Source: Lentibacillus daqui (lineage in GTDB: Bacteria; Bacillota; Bacilli; Bacillales; Amphibacillaceae). Taken from it: DNA of 64,000 nt. The stretch is from assembly GCF_027186265.1 (NCBI RefSeq), contig NZ_CP114176.1, forward strand, positions 3,688,522-3,752,521, in the 5' to 3' direction. A model generated the notes under the pieces. That model did no database searches. It was not told the origin of the DNA and saw only the letters and a list, made by a program, of their open reading frames with translations. Positions 1 through 9,113 of this stretch are shown here, piece by piece. Both the position numbers and the translations under genes were made by a program. Every line of letters begins with the position of its first letter. Position 1 is the stretch's first letter.

Positions 1-771
1 CAACAATTCCGTGATTATTTTGGATATATGAAGCATACCTTTACCGGTGTCGACTACATTGAATATTATAAATCGTTAATTGAAGCATACGGTGTCGAAT
101 GTGAGGTTATCTTCTCCAATAATCCGAAAACAATTTTGGATCACACCAAACATGTCCTCACTTGTGATATCCATACACGCGAGCGGACAAAAAGAATCCT
201 GAAAGCCAATGGTGGTGAAACGATTTATAGCCTGGATAATATATTAGCAACATCTGTTAACGGCAGTGGCTACAATGACGAATACGGTCTGCTTGGCTCC
301 AATAAATCGACTGAGGAAAAGGTTAAGTTGTTTCCACGTAATTGCCAGCCAGTCGTTGACAACATCCAGCACATGTTGAAAGAACGTACTGGCAAAGATG
401 TCGAGGTTATGATTTATGGGGATGGCGCGTTCAAAGATCCAGTCGGTAAAATATGGGAGCTTGCTGACCCTGTTGTATCACCCGCATATACAAAAGGACT
501 GGACGGCACACCAAATGAAATTAAATTAAAATACCTTGCAGATAACAATTTTTCTGATTTAAAAGGTGAGGAACTGCAACAAGCCATTACCAAGTATATT
601 GATGAAAAAGATGAAGATGCTGACCTGGTCGGAGCTATGGAAGCACAAGGAACAACACCACGAAAACTTACCGATCTGATTGGCTCGCTATCTGATTTGA
701 CCTCCGGCAGTGGAGACAAAGGGACACCGATCGTTTATATACAGGGATATTTTGATAATTATACGAAATAA
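1..771 (+). CDS. CofE-like F420-0:gamma-glutamyl ligase family protein (5' truncated by window edge)
   Basis: The reading frame is open from base 1, so the N-terminus lies outside the window; 256 residues are visible. The C-terminal half has a Gly/Asp-rich stretch (GDGAFKDPVGKIWELADP) and a following segment that I associate from memory with the F420_ligase (CofE) domain proteins of Firmicutes, which lack a full F420 pathway. CofE adds L-glutamate to F420-0 in a GTP- and metal-dependent reaction; the substrate in this organism is unknown. It is a single gene followed directly by a good terminator. The family call is uncertain because the N-terminal nucleotide-binding part is missing. Codon use looks like that of its neighbours. 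Confidence 0.5.
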   Translation, partial: QQFRDYFGYMKHTFTGVDYIEYYKSLIEAYGVECEVIFSNNPKTILDHTKHVLTCDIHTRERTKRILKANGGETIYSLDNILATSVNGSGYNDEYGLLGSNKSTEEKVKLFPRNCQPVVDNIQHMLKERTGKDVEVMIYGDGAFKDPVGKIWELADPVVSPAYTKGLDGTPNEIKLKYLADNNFSDLKGEELQQAITKYIDEKDEDADLVGAMEAQGTTPRKLTDLIGSLSDLTSGSGDKGTPIVYIQGYFDNYTK

Positions 772-781
772 GTTTATGTAC

Positions 782-810
782 GGGATGCCTGAGGAGGGCA
801 TCTCTTTTTT
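782..810 (+). terminator. Rho-independent terminator after the CofE-like gene
   Basis: Stem GATGCC / GGCATC with a 7-nt loop, extended by two further pairs, and followed by TCTTTTTT. It begins 11 bases after the stop codon. Confidence 0.85.
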
Positions 811-816
811 GTATGG

Positions 817-876
817 TTTGTTCGATCAACTTTCGGTCTAGCTCGATCAACTATTGGCTGTGTTTGATCAACTTTA
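817..876. repeat. Three-unit array of a 21-bp periodic repeat (core ATCAACT)
   Basis: GATCAACT occurs at 824, 845 and 866, exactly 21 bp apart, while the intervening 13 bases differ. Read on the minus strand every unit ends in codons for Val-Asp. It is the same period and core as the larger array at 30846-31061. It lies between a terminator and the 3' end of the convergent LysR gene. Confidence 0.75.
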
Positions 877-986
877 AATGCTGTTTGCTTTTTCTGTGTG
901 AGATTCTATCTTGTTTGGGTGCTGTCCTTTACCGTTGGGACGATGCCCTCTCCCGTTCTTTTCCCTACCTGCTATACTGCTATACT

Positions 987-1862
987 TTATTTAAAATACT
1001 CCATTACAAATTCCTTAAACTGGAGCGCGGCTGACGATAAATAACCACCATCCAGCCAGGCAATGCCAATAACCCGCTCACTTTTAGGCCAACGGATATG
1101 CAGGCGGGCGACTTTGGCTGGATCCAGTCCCGTTACATCCGGAATCAATGAAACGCCAAGTCCGGCACCGACCAATCCAGCTAACGTATGGATTTCTTCG
1201 CCTTCAAACAATATTTTTGGATGTATCCCTGCTTCTTCGCATAACTGATCCATAATTTGCCGCAGTGAATTTCCCTCTTTAATAGCAATAAAATCTTCGT
1301 CGGCGATTTCCTCCAGTGTGATACTTTCGCAACCAGCCAACCGGTGATCGGCTGGCACAATCACGAACAATTCATCGTTCCATAGTTTTTGCCAATTGAC
1401 CTTAATGTTGGTTTCAATGGGAGTAGTCAGACACAGGTCGAATTCTCCGGACTCTAACTGCCGTACAAGTGCCGCAGAATTATTTTGGTTAAACTGAAAG
1501 CGCAATTTTGGATATTGTTTGCGAAAGGCACCAATTAAATTGGGGATTTTCTCCACACCGAGTGTATGGAGAAATCCCAACGATATCTCCCCGTATTCCG
1601 GATCAATCAAATCACGAATTTCCTGTTTGCCATCCTGATATTCTTTCAAAATGCGATTGGCCCGCTTTAAAAACAATTCGCCGTACCGATTTAACAGGAT
1701 GGAGCGCCCTTTTCGTTTAAACAACGGAACGCCTAACTCCTCTTCCAAACGAGCAATCGACCTGCTCAATGCTGGCTGGGAAATGGATAAGATCCCTACC
1801 GCCCTGGTAATATGCTGAACACGGGCAACTGTTTGAAAATATTCGATTTGCTGCCATTCCAT
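987..1862 (-). CDS. LysR-family transcriptional regulator (YybE-like)
   Basis: A 291-residue LysR-type regulator. Residues 1-60 form the winged helix-turn-helix (QIEYFQTVARVQHITRAV, then SQPALSRSIARLEEELG); residues 85-290 are the periplasmic-binding-protein-like effector domain. I place the start at the ATG at 1862 because GGAGGAG sits 7 bases upstream; an in-frame TTG 15 bases earlier lies at the edge of this Shine-Dalgarno. It is divergent from an MFS transporter at 2260, the same arrangement as yybE/yybF of B. subtilis, which sit in the same chromosomal neighbourhood. By family logic it controls the transporter and itself with a small-molecule inducer, which is unknown. Two AATGCATT palindromes upstream are candidate binding sites. 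Confidence 0.85.
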   Translation of the reverse strand: MEWQQIEYFQTVARVQHITRAVGILSISQPALSRSIARLEEELGVPLFKRKGRSILLNRYGELFLKRANRILKEYQDGKQEIRDLIDPEYGEISLGFLHTLGVEKIPNLIGAFRKQYPKLRFQFNQNNSAALVRQLESGEFDLCLTTPIETNIKVNWQKLWNDELFVIVPADHRLAGCESITLEEIADEDFIAIKEGNSLRQIMDQLCEEAGIHPKILFEGEEIHTLAGLVGAGLGVSLIPDVTGLDPAKVARLHIRWPKSERVIGIAWLDGGYLSSAALQFKEFVMEYFK

Positions 1863-1887
1863 TGACGACTCCTCCAATCATGACTAA

Positions 1888-1917
1888 AATGCATTGAATC
1901 TATGAAAATAATGCATT
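1888..1917. promoter_or_regulatory. Candidate LysR operator: two AATGCATT palindromes 22 bp apart
   Basis: AATGCATT occurs at 1888-1895 and 1910-1917, a spacing of two helical turns, just upstream of the LysR start. LysR proteins bind as tetramers to paired dyads beside their own promoter, so this is the best operator candidate. A mobile element now separates these sites from the MFS gene by about 200 bp. Confidence 0.45.
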
Positions 1918-1969
1918 ATACTTTTATTTTATTAGCCATTATAATAATACATATTGGATATCATTTAAA

Positions 1970-2176
1970 GAGGATGTTCAAAAAGTCTGGTAAAAATGAC
2001 GTGCCCCTTCAAAAGGGGTATGCTGACGCCTGAGCGCAAGCCCGTTTTTAGTCGGCCTTCCTTTGAAGCTCGTTGGCATGCTTTTCCGCTCCTCATGTAC
2101 CTTTTTGTACACTCCGGTGCTCAAAGCTACGCCGTCTTGAACTTCTTGGTCCTTTTTCCTCCTTTTTGAACTCTCA
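1970..2176 (+). mobile_element. MITE-like element, copy A (207 bp)
   Basis: Left end GAGGATGTTCAAAAAG and right end CTTTTTGAACTCTCA share the inverted core GTTCAAAAAG. It is flanked by a 6-bp direct repeat TTTAAA (1964-1969 and 2177-2182). The 3' two thirds matches copies B (41067) and C (46030). This copy is about 53 bp longer because of extra sequence near 2010-2075. No transposase is present. It sits in the divergent promoter region between the LysR gene and the MFS gene. Confidence 0.85.
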
Positions 2177-2259
2177 TTTAAAGGATGGTTAAATGCGATT
2201 TGCGGTTTCCGCGGAATCAAATTTGCCATTTTTTTAATTCATCTTTGGAGTGAGCACGT

Positions 2260-3471
2260 ATGAACTATGTAAAAAAAGGAACGACTGACTTTCGCAAAGT
2301 AAATATTGCCCTGTTCATTGGCGGCTTTATTACTTTTGCAAACTTGTATGTGGTTCAACCATTATTACCGGCGTTTTCCGAGCAATTTGATGCCTCTCCG
2401 ACAATGGTGAGCCTGACTTTATCATTAACAACTGCTTTTTTGGCAATCGCCATGTTGTTGGTAGGTTCATTATCAGAGTCGTGGGGACGCAAAGGAATTA
2501 TGGGGATCTCTGTGTTTGCTGTCTCCGTTGTGGCGGTCATCATTGCATTTGTGCCTAGTTTTCAAACGCTATTGCTACTAAGGGTATTGCAAGGGATTGT
2601 TTTTGCCGGTTTGCCATCCATTGCTATGGCTTATCTTGGTGAAGAAATTGATCCATCCAGCCTGGGAGTCGCAATGGGAATATATATTAGCGGAAACACG
2701 ATTGGCGGACTAAGCGGGCGAATCATCACCGGCTCGATTGCGGATATGTTTGATTGGCGTATCGCGCTTATTGCTATTGGTGTCTTGAGTTTAGTTGCCA
2801 GCATTATTTTTTGGTGGGCTTTGCCAAAATCAAAACATTTTCAGCCACGTAAACTGGATCTGGGCAAACTCGCCAAATCAATGGGAAGTCATTTAAAAGA
2901 TCCAGCCATGCTATGCTTGTATGGATTAGGATTTTTATTAATGGGCGGCTTTGTGACGATGTATAACTACGTGGAATTCCAATTGATCGCCCCGCCATAT
3001 TCATTAAGTCAAACGTTGGTGGGCTGGATTTTTATCGTTTACCTTGTTGGGACATTCAGTTCAACCTGGTTTGGTAATTTAGCCATCAAATACGGCCGGC
3101 GGAACATGTTATTAATCGCGCTTTGTATTACGCTAATCGGTGCCTTAATCACATTGAATGCCAACCTGGTGATTAAAATCATCGGAATTGCCTTATTCAC
3201 ATTCGGCTTCTTTGCCGGACATTCCATCGCCAGTGGCTGGGTCGGTGCGATGGCTACGCATGACAAGGCACAAGCATCGTCACTTTATTTATTTTTCTAT
3301 TATTGTGGTTCAAGTGTTGGTGGAACCGCCGGTGGATTATTTTGGAGCAGTTTCGGCTGGGGCGGTGTTGTCAGTATGATTGTTGCTTTTCTTGTCGTGA
3401 CCTTCGTCCTGTTAGCTATCCTCTCTAAAGTTGCTGTATTTAAGAAAAGACAGGTGCAGGTTGCCAATTAA
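2260..3471 (+). CDS. MFS transporter (YybF-like)
   Basis: A 403-residue major facilitator superfamily protein with about 12 hydrophobic helices. A typical MFS loop follows the second helix (VGSLSESWGRKGIMGI, about residues 68-83), and motif-like glycine-rich helices lie near residues 135-160. MFS proteins of this type are proton-coupled efflux or uptake carriers of small molecules; the substrate cannot be read from the sequence. The ATG is preceded by GGAGTGAG at a suitable distance. It is divergent from a LysR regulator, as in B. subtilis yybE/yybF. A terminator follows at once, so it is monocistronic. The MITE upstream may have separated or rebuilt its promoter. Confidence 0.85.
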   Translation: MNYVKKGTTDFRKVNIALFIGGFITFANLYVVQPLLPAFSEQFDASPTMVSLTLSLTTAFLAIAMLLVGSLSESWGRKGIMGISVFAVSVVAVIIAFVPSFQTLLLLRVLQGIVFAGLPSIAMAYLGEEIDPSSLGVAMGIYISGNTIGGLSGRIITGSIADMFDWRIALIAIGVLSLVASIIFWWALPKSKHFQPRKLDLGKLAKSMGSHLKDPAMLCLYGLGFLLMGGFVTMYNYVEFQLIAPPYSLSQTLVGWIFIVYLVGTFSSTWFGNLAIKYGRRNMLLIALCITLIGALITLNANLVIKIIGIALFTFGFFAGHSIASGWVGAMATHDKAQASSLYLFFYYCGSSVGGTAGGLFWSSFGWGGVVSMIVAFLVVTFVLLAILSKVAVFKKRQVQVAN

Positions 3472-3475
3472 TCAT

Positions 3476-3505
3476 AACAGGCTTGGAAGTCCAAGCTTGT
3501 TTTTT
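3476..3505 (+). terminator. Rho-independent terminator after the MFS gene
   Basis: An 11-bp stem built on GGCTTGG / CCAAGCT with loop AAGT runs into a T tract. It starts five bases after the stop codon. Confidence 0.85.
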
Positions 3506-3611
3506 ATCTGAATCAATTTTCCAGTTCTGTTCATTTGATTCATCATGTTATTAGCCGTATGATGATACAGTGATCATTTTACACACCATGTTGTGAGAGG
3601 ATTGACTTACG

Positions 3612-4928
3612 TTGAAACTTATTTTTTCGTCCCTGCAATGGGCATTATTTATATTAACAAGCAGTGTTGTTATTCCAGTAGCAATTGCTGCCGATTACGG
3701 GCTTGATTCAATAGAAACGATTGAATTCGTCCAACGAACATTATTTGCGCTTGGATTGGCAGGACTTTTGCAGACATTCTTCGGACACCACCTGCCAGTT
3801 CAGGAAGGGCCAGCCGGTCTTTGGTGGGGAGTTTTTTCTTTATATGCCGGATTAGGAACCGTGCTGTTTGGATCCCATATGGAAACATTACGGGTGTTGC
3901 AGTATGCTTTTTTATTAAGTGGTGTTATTTTTATTCTTTTAAGTGTGTTTGGGCTGGTTGAGAAGCTGGCACGACTGTTCACCCCTGCTGTTACCGGCAT
4001 CTATTTGATCCTGATGGTGATCCAGCTAAGCAGTTCCTTTGTACAAGGGATGTTCGGGCTGGAGAATCCCGACGATACCGTTCATACGAATGTGCTTATG
4101 CTTTCAGTTTTAATCATTATATTATCCTATCTATTTATGAAAATCCCTAAAATTGGCCACTACACAGTACTATTTAGTATTGTTTTCGGCTGGCTGCTAT
4201 TTTCATTGTTTGGACTATCTGAACCCGTCACCAAGGTTAATACATTGATAAACTTACCGAAAATCTTTGCATTCGGTTCACCGCGAATTGAGCCCAACAT
4301 GATTATTATGGTTATCTTTATAACATTATTGTTACTTGCCAATATGCTTGCTACGGTCCGTGTCGTTCAACAGGTACTGAAGCGTCATCATGTCCAGTTT
4401 GAGGAAAATCGTTTGAAACAATCTGGCATTATATCAGGAGTTAACCAATTACTAGGCGGATTGTTCTCAGCAATCGGAGCTGTCCCTATTTCCGGTTCGG
4501 CAGGATTTATTGCCACCACGAAAATAACCAGCAAGCTACCCTTTATCATTGGATCCTTGATCATCGTTGGTATTAGCCTGTTTCCACCATTTACAGCATT
4601 TGTAGCTGCCATTCCCAAAGCTGTTGGTTATGCCGCAATATTTCCGATTTTTGCCAGCATCATTGGTTTAGCCTTACAGGAATTTGAGGCTGCCGAAAAT
4701 AAACGGATCTTGTTTCAAGTTGCTGGTATTTCACTATTTGCCGGAATTGGTACGATGTTTATCCCTTCCGACGCATTTTCTACCATGCCGCCAACGCTTG
4801 TGTCGATATTGAGTAATGGGTTGGTATTTGGCGCCCTCGTCGCTATTGTTACTGAGGCAATATTGACGAGAAAGGCGAAGGGGGATAAAAGAAAAATCCA
4901 CTTAGAGAATAAAGAGAAAGAAGCCTAA
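3612..4928 (+). CDS. Uracil/xanthine permease family (NCS2) transporter
   Basis: A 438-residue polytopic protein of the nucleobase:cation symporter-2 family. Features are a first helix with SSVVIPVAIAADYG, a short QTFFGHHLPVQEGPA segment (residues about 56-70) like the family helix-3 motif, and a late conserved stretch GAVPISGSAGFIATTKI (about residues 290-306). It would import a purine or pyrimidine base or related compound with protons. It most resembles, from memory, YwdJ-type permeases, shorter and more divergent than PbuX or PyrP. Start TTG at 3612 has GAGAGG 11 bases upstream. Its 3' end converges with yxcD. Confidence 0.8.
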   Translation: MKLIFSSLQWALFILTSSVVIPVAIAADYGLDSIETIEFVQRTLFALGLAGLLQTFFGHHLPVQEGPAGLWWGVFSLYAGLGTVLFGSHMETLRVLQYAFLLSGVIFILLSVFGLVEKLARLFTPAVTGIYLILMVIQLSSSFVQGMFGLENPDDTVHTNVLMLSVLIIILSYLFMKIPKIGHYTVLFSIVFGWLLFSLFGLSEPVTKVNTLINLPKIFAFGSPRIEPNMIIMVIFITLLLLANMLATVRVVQQVLKRHHVQFEENRLKQSGIISGVNQLLGGLFSAIGAVPISGSAGFIATTKITSKLPFIIGSLIIVGISLFPPFTAFVAAIPKAVGYAAIFPIFASIIGLALQEFEAAENKRILFQVAGISLFAGIGTMFIPSDAFSTMPPTLVSILSNGLVFGALVAIVTEAILTRKAKGDKRKIHLENKEKEA

Positions 4929-5021
4929 ATCTGGTCTCAACTCTAATGAGGAATTAAATCTTCTTTCCGATTCGCGCAAGAAATCATCGAAGTCTTGTAA
5001 AATTACGCTTTTCTTTTGAAA

Positions 5022-5064
5022 AATGCCAAGTACCGATACATATCTTGTTTCGGCCCTTGGCATT
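5022..5064 (-). terminator. Terminator for the yxcD operon
   Basis: AATGCCAAG (5022-5030) pairs with CTTGGCATT (5056-5064). On the minus strand the stem is followed by TTTTTC. It lies just past the yxcD stop and may also stop the converging permease transcript. Confidence 0.7.
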
Positions 5065-5067
5065 CTT

Positions 5068-5355
5068 TCACCCAACTAGCGCAATGATACCTTCCTGATC
5101 ATCGAGCTCGAGTTTTATTTCAGCGGATGGGTTCTCACCCATAAATTCCTCCAGCCACATTTGTAATGCTTCCATGATATTGCCCGTGACAAGCACCTGC
5201 TGTCTATTTAACCAGTAAACTTCTGCGGAAAAACCGGTGTCATCATCATATATTAATTCTGCTTCCACCTGTTCTGGTTTTATTTCTTTCTTACGTGCGG
5301 TATATATACAGAGGGCATTGATAATATCTTGTTCCGAAATAATTAACTTCTCCAT
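5068..5355 (-). CDS. yxcD: YxcD-family (DUF2653) protein
   Basis: A 95-residue acidic cytoplasmic protein recognised as DUF2653/YxcD by its pattern: SEQDIINALCIYTA at the start, an EVEAELIYDDDTGFSAEV-type strand region and a Leu/Glu-rich C-terminus. No biochemical function is known for the family. It overlaps the upstream gene by 13 bases (start 5355, upstream stop at 5343), so the two are very likely translationally coupled and co-transcribed. No catalytic motif is seen. Confidence 0.75.
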   Translation of the reverse strand: MEKLIISEQDIINALCIYTARKKEIKPEQVEAELIYDDDTGFSAEVYWLNRQQVLVTGNIMEALQMWLEEFMGENPSAEIKLELDDQEGIIALVG

Positions 5356-5780
5356 GGATTCGTGTCTTCTCTCTTTTTACGCTTAAACAATGAAACAATT
5401 TTGCTGATGATAGCAATCAATACAATCAATGCCAAAATATTGATGATAAAACCCATCATCGCACCAAAAATACCGAGGTGACCCAACAGACCACCGAACA
5501 GTAGGCCAGCCAGTCCACCAAGCATCAAGCCTTTCATCAGCCCGCCTGACATGAACCTGTTCTTTTTATTTGGGTTAGCATAAGAACGATTGTTTTGATA
5601 AGAATTCTGTTTTTTATTTTGGAAGTGAGAAGGATTATTTTTGTTGTTAAAATTAAATCCCTTTATTCCTGATTTATAACCTCTTGCATCAACAGTCGTA
5701 GGTTGATCGTGAAAAATATAAGTACCAATTGGCCCAAAAATGAGTGTTGCTGTAATCAATGCTGTTATTATCTTTTTCAA
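5343..5780 (-). CDS. Small secreted or membrane protein, glycine-rich, upstream of yxcD
   Basis: A protein of 145 residues. The N-terminus is a signal-like segment (LKKIITALITATLIFGPIGTYIF); the middle is rich in Asn, Lys and Gln (about residues 40-70); a glycine-rich helix (GGLMKGLMLGGLAGLLFGGLLG) is followed by a second hydrophobic helix and a basic tail KRKKRED. The glycine-rich helix pair resembles that in Tim44-like or import-associated small proteins, but I do not assign a function. I prefer the TTG start at 5780, which has GAGGAGAG at good spacing; an ATG at 5804 has GGAGA only two bases ahead. It overlaps yxcD by 13 bases. Confidence 0.65.
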   Translation of the reverse strand: MKKIITALITATLIFGPIGTYIFHDQPTTVDARGYKSGIKGFNFNNKNNPSHFQNKKQNSYQNNRSYANPNKKNRFMSGGLMKGLMLGGLAGLLFGGLLGHLGIFGAMMGFIINILALIVLIAIISKIVSLFKRKKREDTNPWRS

Positions 5781-5988
5781 CTTATCTCTCTCCTCTTCAA
5801 TCATTCTCCTTATTAAATATCATACTATAGTTCATTGTGATTTGCATTGAAATCATTCTTTCTTTAAATGTTAAATAAAGCCCGTTAATGCGTGACGAAA
5901 CTGTAACATCTCAACAAAATCCTAATAAAATATTCTGAAACGTATAGGCGTTTGATCATATTTCACAAAATCGTTAGGGAGTGTGTTT

Positions 5989-7431
5989 ATGCCAGCCATT
6001 AATGGACATGAATATATTGACCGAATCAACCACTTGCAAACGTATGTATGGGTGGATGGCGATCCTGTTACAGGAAAAATTTCCGAACACCCGGCATTTA
6101 AAGGAATTATGAAAAGTCAGGCAGCATTGTACGATCTGCAACAAGATGAATCGTTAAAAGATATCATGACATATCTTTCCCCGTCAACGGAACAAAAAGT
6201 TGGGATGTCCTATTTACAACCAAAGACAAAAGAGGATCTGGTAAAAAGACGAAAGATGATTCAACAATGGGCTGGACTCACCAATGGTATGATGGGAAGA
6301 AGCCCGGATTATATGAATACCGTTGTAATGGCACTAGCCTCATCAGCTAACTATTTAAAGGAAAAAGAAAACTGTTTTCCTGAACATCTACTATCCTTTT
6401 ATGAATATGCCCGGGAACATGATATATCGATGACACATACATTTGTGAATCCGCAAGTCAACCGCGGGCAATTTTATTTTGAGGACTTGGATGCGGAGCC
6501 AATTGCCGCAAAGATCGTGGACAAAAATGATAAGGGCTTGATCGTAAAGGGAGCGCGTCTGTTGGCGACACAGGGTGGCATAACGGATGAAATCGTCGTG
6601 TTTTCAGCAGGCGGGGCTCAGGATAAAGCGAATGGATTTGCATTTGCCATTCCTAGTAATACCAAGGGTTTGAAATTCATTTGCCGGGAATCATTTGTCG
6701 TTGGTGACTCGACATTTAATTATCCATTAAGTTCGCGATATGAGGAAATGGATACGATTGTTGTCTTTGATGATGTGCTTGTTCCATGGGAGCGCGTCTT
6801 TTATTACGACAACATACAGGTTTCCAATACTTTTGCAAGGGCCAGCTCATTCCTGCCGTTTACATTGCACCAGGCCGCATCCAGGCAAGTCATCAAAACC
6901 GAATTTGTCTTGGGTGTAGCTCAGTCCATCATTAATACGATCAATATCAGTGAATACCAGCATGTGCAGGAAAAAGTTTCTGAGATTATTGTTGCATTGG
7001 AAACGATGAAAGCATTGGTCATCAAATCAGAGGCAGAAGCTGAATTGGATGAATGGGGATTAATGAGACCCGATCAAAAGACACTGCAAGTAGCCAGTAA
7101 CGTATTCACAAAAGTCTATGCAAGGTTCGGCGAGATCATTCAGCAACTGGGTGCAAGCGGCCTAATGTCAATCCCAACAGAACGCGCATTCCAATCGTCT
7201 TTAAGAAGAGATTTGGATCAGTATTTGCAATCAAAATCAGACGATGCGGAATCACGTGTGAAGATTTTCCGTTTGGCATGGGAAGTAGCGATGAGTGCGT
7301 TCGGTACACGGGAAATTCAATATGAACGGTTTTTCTTTGGTGATCCAATTAGGCTTTCCAGTCAGCTGTATTTCTCGTATGACAAGGAACCGTATGTGAA
7401 ACGGGTAAAGGCATTATTGGAGATGGATTGA
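5989..7431 (+). CDS. hpaB: 4-hydroxyphenylacetate 3-monooxygenase, oxygenase component (HpaB/YoaI-like)
   Basis: 480 residues, the full length of the HpaB family. It uses reduced FAD from a separate reductase and oxygen to hydroxylate 4-hydroxyphenylacetate or similar phenols. Recognisable segments are the N-terminal GHEYIDRI...HPAFKGIM region, the central acyl-CoA-dehydrogenase-like fold with MTHTFVNPQVNR (about residue 145-156) and DVLVPWERVFYYDN, and the C-terminal helical bundle. ATG at 5989 is chosen because GGGAG lies six bases upstream; a GTG six bases earlier falls too close to it. No HpaC reductase is adjacent. The nearest flavin reductase-like gene is 3.6 kb away on the other strand. 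It stands alone between terminators. Confidence 0.88.
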   Translation: MPAINGHEYIDRINHLQTYVWVDGDPVTGKISEHPAFKGIMKSQAALYDLQQDESLKDIMTYLSPSTEQKVGMSYLQPKTKEDLVKRRKMIQQWAGLTNGMMGRSPDYMNTVVMALASSANYLKEKENCFPEHLLSFYEYAREHDISMTHTFVNPQVNRGQFYFEDLDAEPIAAKIVDKNDKGLIVKGARLLATQGGITDEIVVFSAGGAQDKANGFAFAIPSNTKGLKFICRESFVVGDSTFNYPLSSRYEEMDTIVVFDDVLVPWERVFYYDNIQVSNTFARASSFLPFTLHQAASRQVIKTEFVLGVAQSIINTINISEYQHVQEKVSEIIVALETMKALVIKSEAEAELDEWGLMRPDQKTLQVASNVFTKVYARFGEIIQQLGASGLMSIPTERAFQSSLRRDLDQYLQSKSDDAESRVKIFRLAWEVAMSAFGTREIQYERFFFGDPIRLSSQLYFSYDKEPYVKRVKALLEMD

Positions 7432-7534
7432 ATTTTTTATTGATTGTCCTAACTTTGTCCACATTCTTGTTCCTATTTCATTTTATTTGTTACCACAATT
7501 TGCTGCGGCTGCCACTTTTTTAAATGGATAGGAT

Positions 7535-7572
7535 TAAAAAAGCTCCCTCAACAATAAAAGGGAGACTTTTTT
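7535..7572. terminator. Bidirectional terminator between hpaB and mqo
   Basis: AAAAAAGCTCCC pairs with GGGAGACTTTTTT around a 12-nt loop. Runs of A before and T after the stem serve both converging genes. Confidence 0.85.
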
Positions 7573-7607
7573 ATTTTCTCATTTAAGTAAATAAAATAAG
7601 GTTTGTT

Positions 7608-9113
7608 TTATTCGGCTGTTTGTAACGAGCTTTCGTCAAGACCAAGCGCCCGATTTGTTGAAACATGGACTTCCTGGACAAGCTCTGGATTTTCCACTAG
7701 CGACATGCCATAAGAAGGAATCATTTCTTTTAGTTTCGGTTCCCATTCTTCGAGATATTGTGGGAAGCATCTTTTGAACACATCGAGCATAATCGGAACA
7801 GCTGTGGAAGCCCCAGGGGAAGCGCCGAGTAATGCAGCGACTGATCCATCAGCGGCATTAATAAGCTCCGTACCAAATTGAAGCGTTCCTTTGCCACTGG
7901 CATCCGTATCTTTAATCACTTGCACCCGTTGTCCTGCTACTACAGTATCCCAATCTTCACTTTTGGCATCCGGAATAAATTCCTGTAACTCCTTGATACG
8001 TTGTTCTTTCGATAACATTAGCTGTCCGATCAGGTATTTCGTCAACGGAATGTTTTTTGCACCCGCTGCTAACATCGTGAAAACATTATTCGGTTTTACA
8101 GAACTTATTAAATCCATATTGGAACCGGTTTTTAAGAATTTTGGTGAAAAACCGGCAAATGGTCCAAATAGCAATGATTTTTGGTTTTCAATATATCGTG
8201 TATCCAGATGCGGCACAGACATTGGTGGAGCACCAACTGCAGCTTTGCCGTATACTTTGGCATGATGCTGCTTGATAATCTCCGGATTGTTACATACCAT
8301 GAATAGTCCGCTTACCGGGAATCCGCCAATATGTTTACTTTCAGGGATACCAGTTTTTTGGAGTAAAGGCAACGCCCCTCCACCGGCACCAATAAAGACG
8401 AATTTCGCAGTATGGTATTCAAGGGTATCATCTTCATAATTTCGCACTTTCACTTCCCAAGCGCCATCTTCCGTACGTTTTATATCATCTACTGTATGAT
8501 TGTAGTTGATACGGACATCCTTACTCTTCAAGTGATCCAACAATTTACGTGTAAGAGCCCCGAAGTTGACATCGGTTCCAGAGTCGATCTTCGTTGCGGC
8601 TATTGGCTGATCTACTGTCCGGTCTTTCATAATCAGCGGAATCCATTCCTTCAATTTTTCCGGATCATCGGAAAACTCCATCCCTTGGAACAATGGATTA
8701 TTTGATAATGTTTCAAACCGTTTTTTCAAGAATGCTACATTATCTTCCCCATGTACTAAACTCATGTGCGGTATTGGCATAATAAAGTCATCCGGATTAC
8801 TTATCTGTTTGCTGTCTACAAGATAAGACCAAAACTGCTTAGTAACCTGGAACTGTTCATTAATGTTGACTGCCTTGCTAATGTCCAGGGATCCGTCTGG
8901 CTGTTCGGGCGTGTAATTAAGCTCACACAGCGCGGAATGGCCCGTTCCCGCATTATTCCACTCGTTAGAACTTTCAACTGCTGGTTTATTAAGCTTTTCA
9001 AAAATGGTAATATTCCAGTCCGGTGCCAATTCCTTTAATAGTGATCCCAATGTCGCACTCATGATACCGGCACCAATTAAAATAACATCTGCTGAAGTAT
9101 GGCTGTTACTCAT
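7608..9113 (-). CDS. mqo: Malate:quinone oxidoreductase
   Basis: 501 residues, full length. This FAD enzyme on the inner membrane face oxidises malate to oxaloacetate and passes electrons to quinone, bypassing NAD-linked malate dehydrogenase. The FAD motif is [20 protein letters not shown] (residues 10-29), followed by the family hallmarks [20 protein letters not shown] (about 48-67) and a C-terminal [16 protein letters not shown] segment. It is monocistronic, with a long upstream region shared with the divergent spore hydrolase and carrying an 18-bp palindrome at 9255. Mqo is common in halophilic Bacillaceae but absent from B. subtilis 168. Confidence 0.95.
   Translation of the reverse strand: MSNSHTSADVILIGAGIMSATLGSLLKELAPDWNITIFEKLNKPAVESSNEWNNAGTGHSALCELNYTPEQPDGSLDISKAVNINEQFQVTKQFWSYLVDSKQISNPDDFIMPIPHMSLVHGEDNVAFLKKRFETLSNNPLFQGMEFSDDPEKLKEWIPLIMKDRTVDQPIAATKIDSGTDVNFGALTRKLLDHLKSKDVRINYNHTVDDIKRTEDGAWEVKVRNYEDDTLEYHTAKFVFIGAGGGALPLLQKTGIPESKHIGGFPVSGLFMVCNNPEIIKQHHAKVYGKAAVGAPPMSVPHLDTRYIENQKSLLFGPFAGFSPKFLKTGSNMDLISSVKPNNVFTMLAAGAKNIPLTKYLIGQLMLSKEQRIKELQEFIPDAKSEDWDTVVAGQRVQVIKDTDASGKGTLQFGTELINAADGSVAALLGASPGASTAVPIMLDVFKRCFPQYLEEWEPKLKEMIPSYGMSLVENPELVQEVHVSTNRALGLDESSLQTAE

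Noticed and set aside
1978..2229. 83-codon open frame on the minus strand over MITE copy A
   Set aside because: It runs across the element boundary into flanking DNA, has no ribosome binding site, and copies B and C lack a comparable frame.
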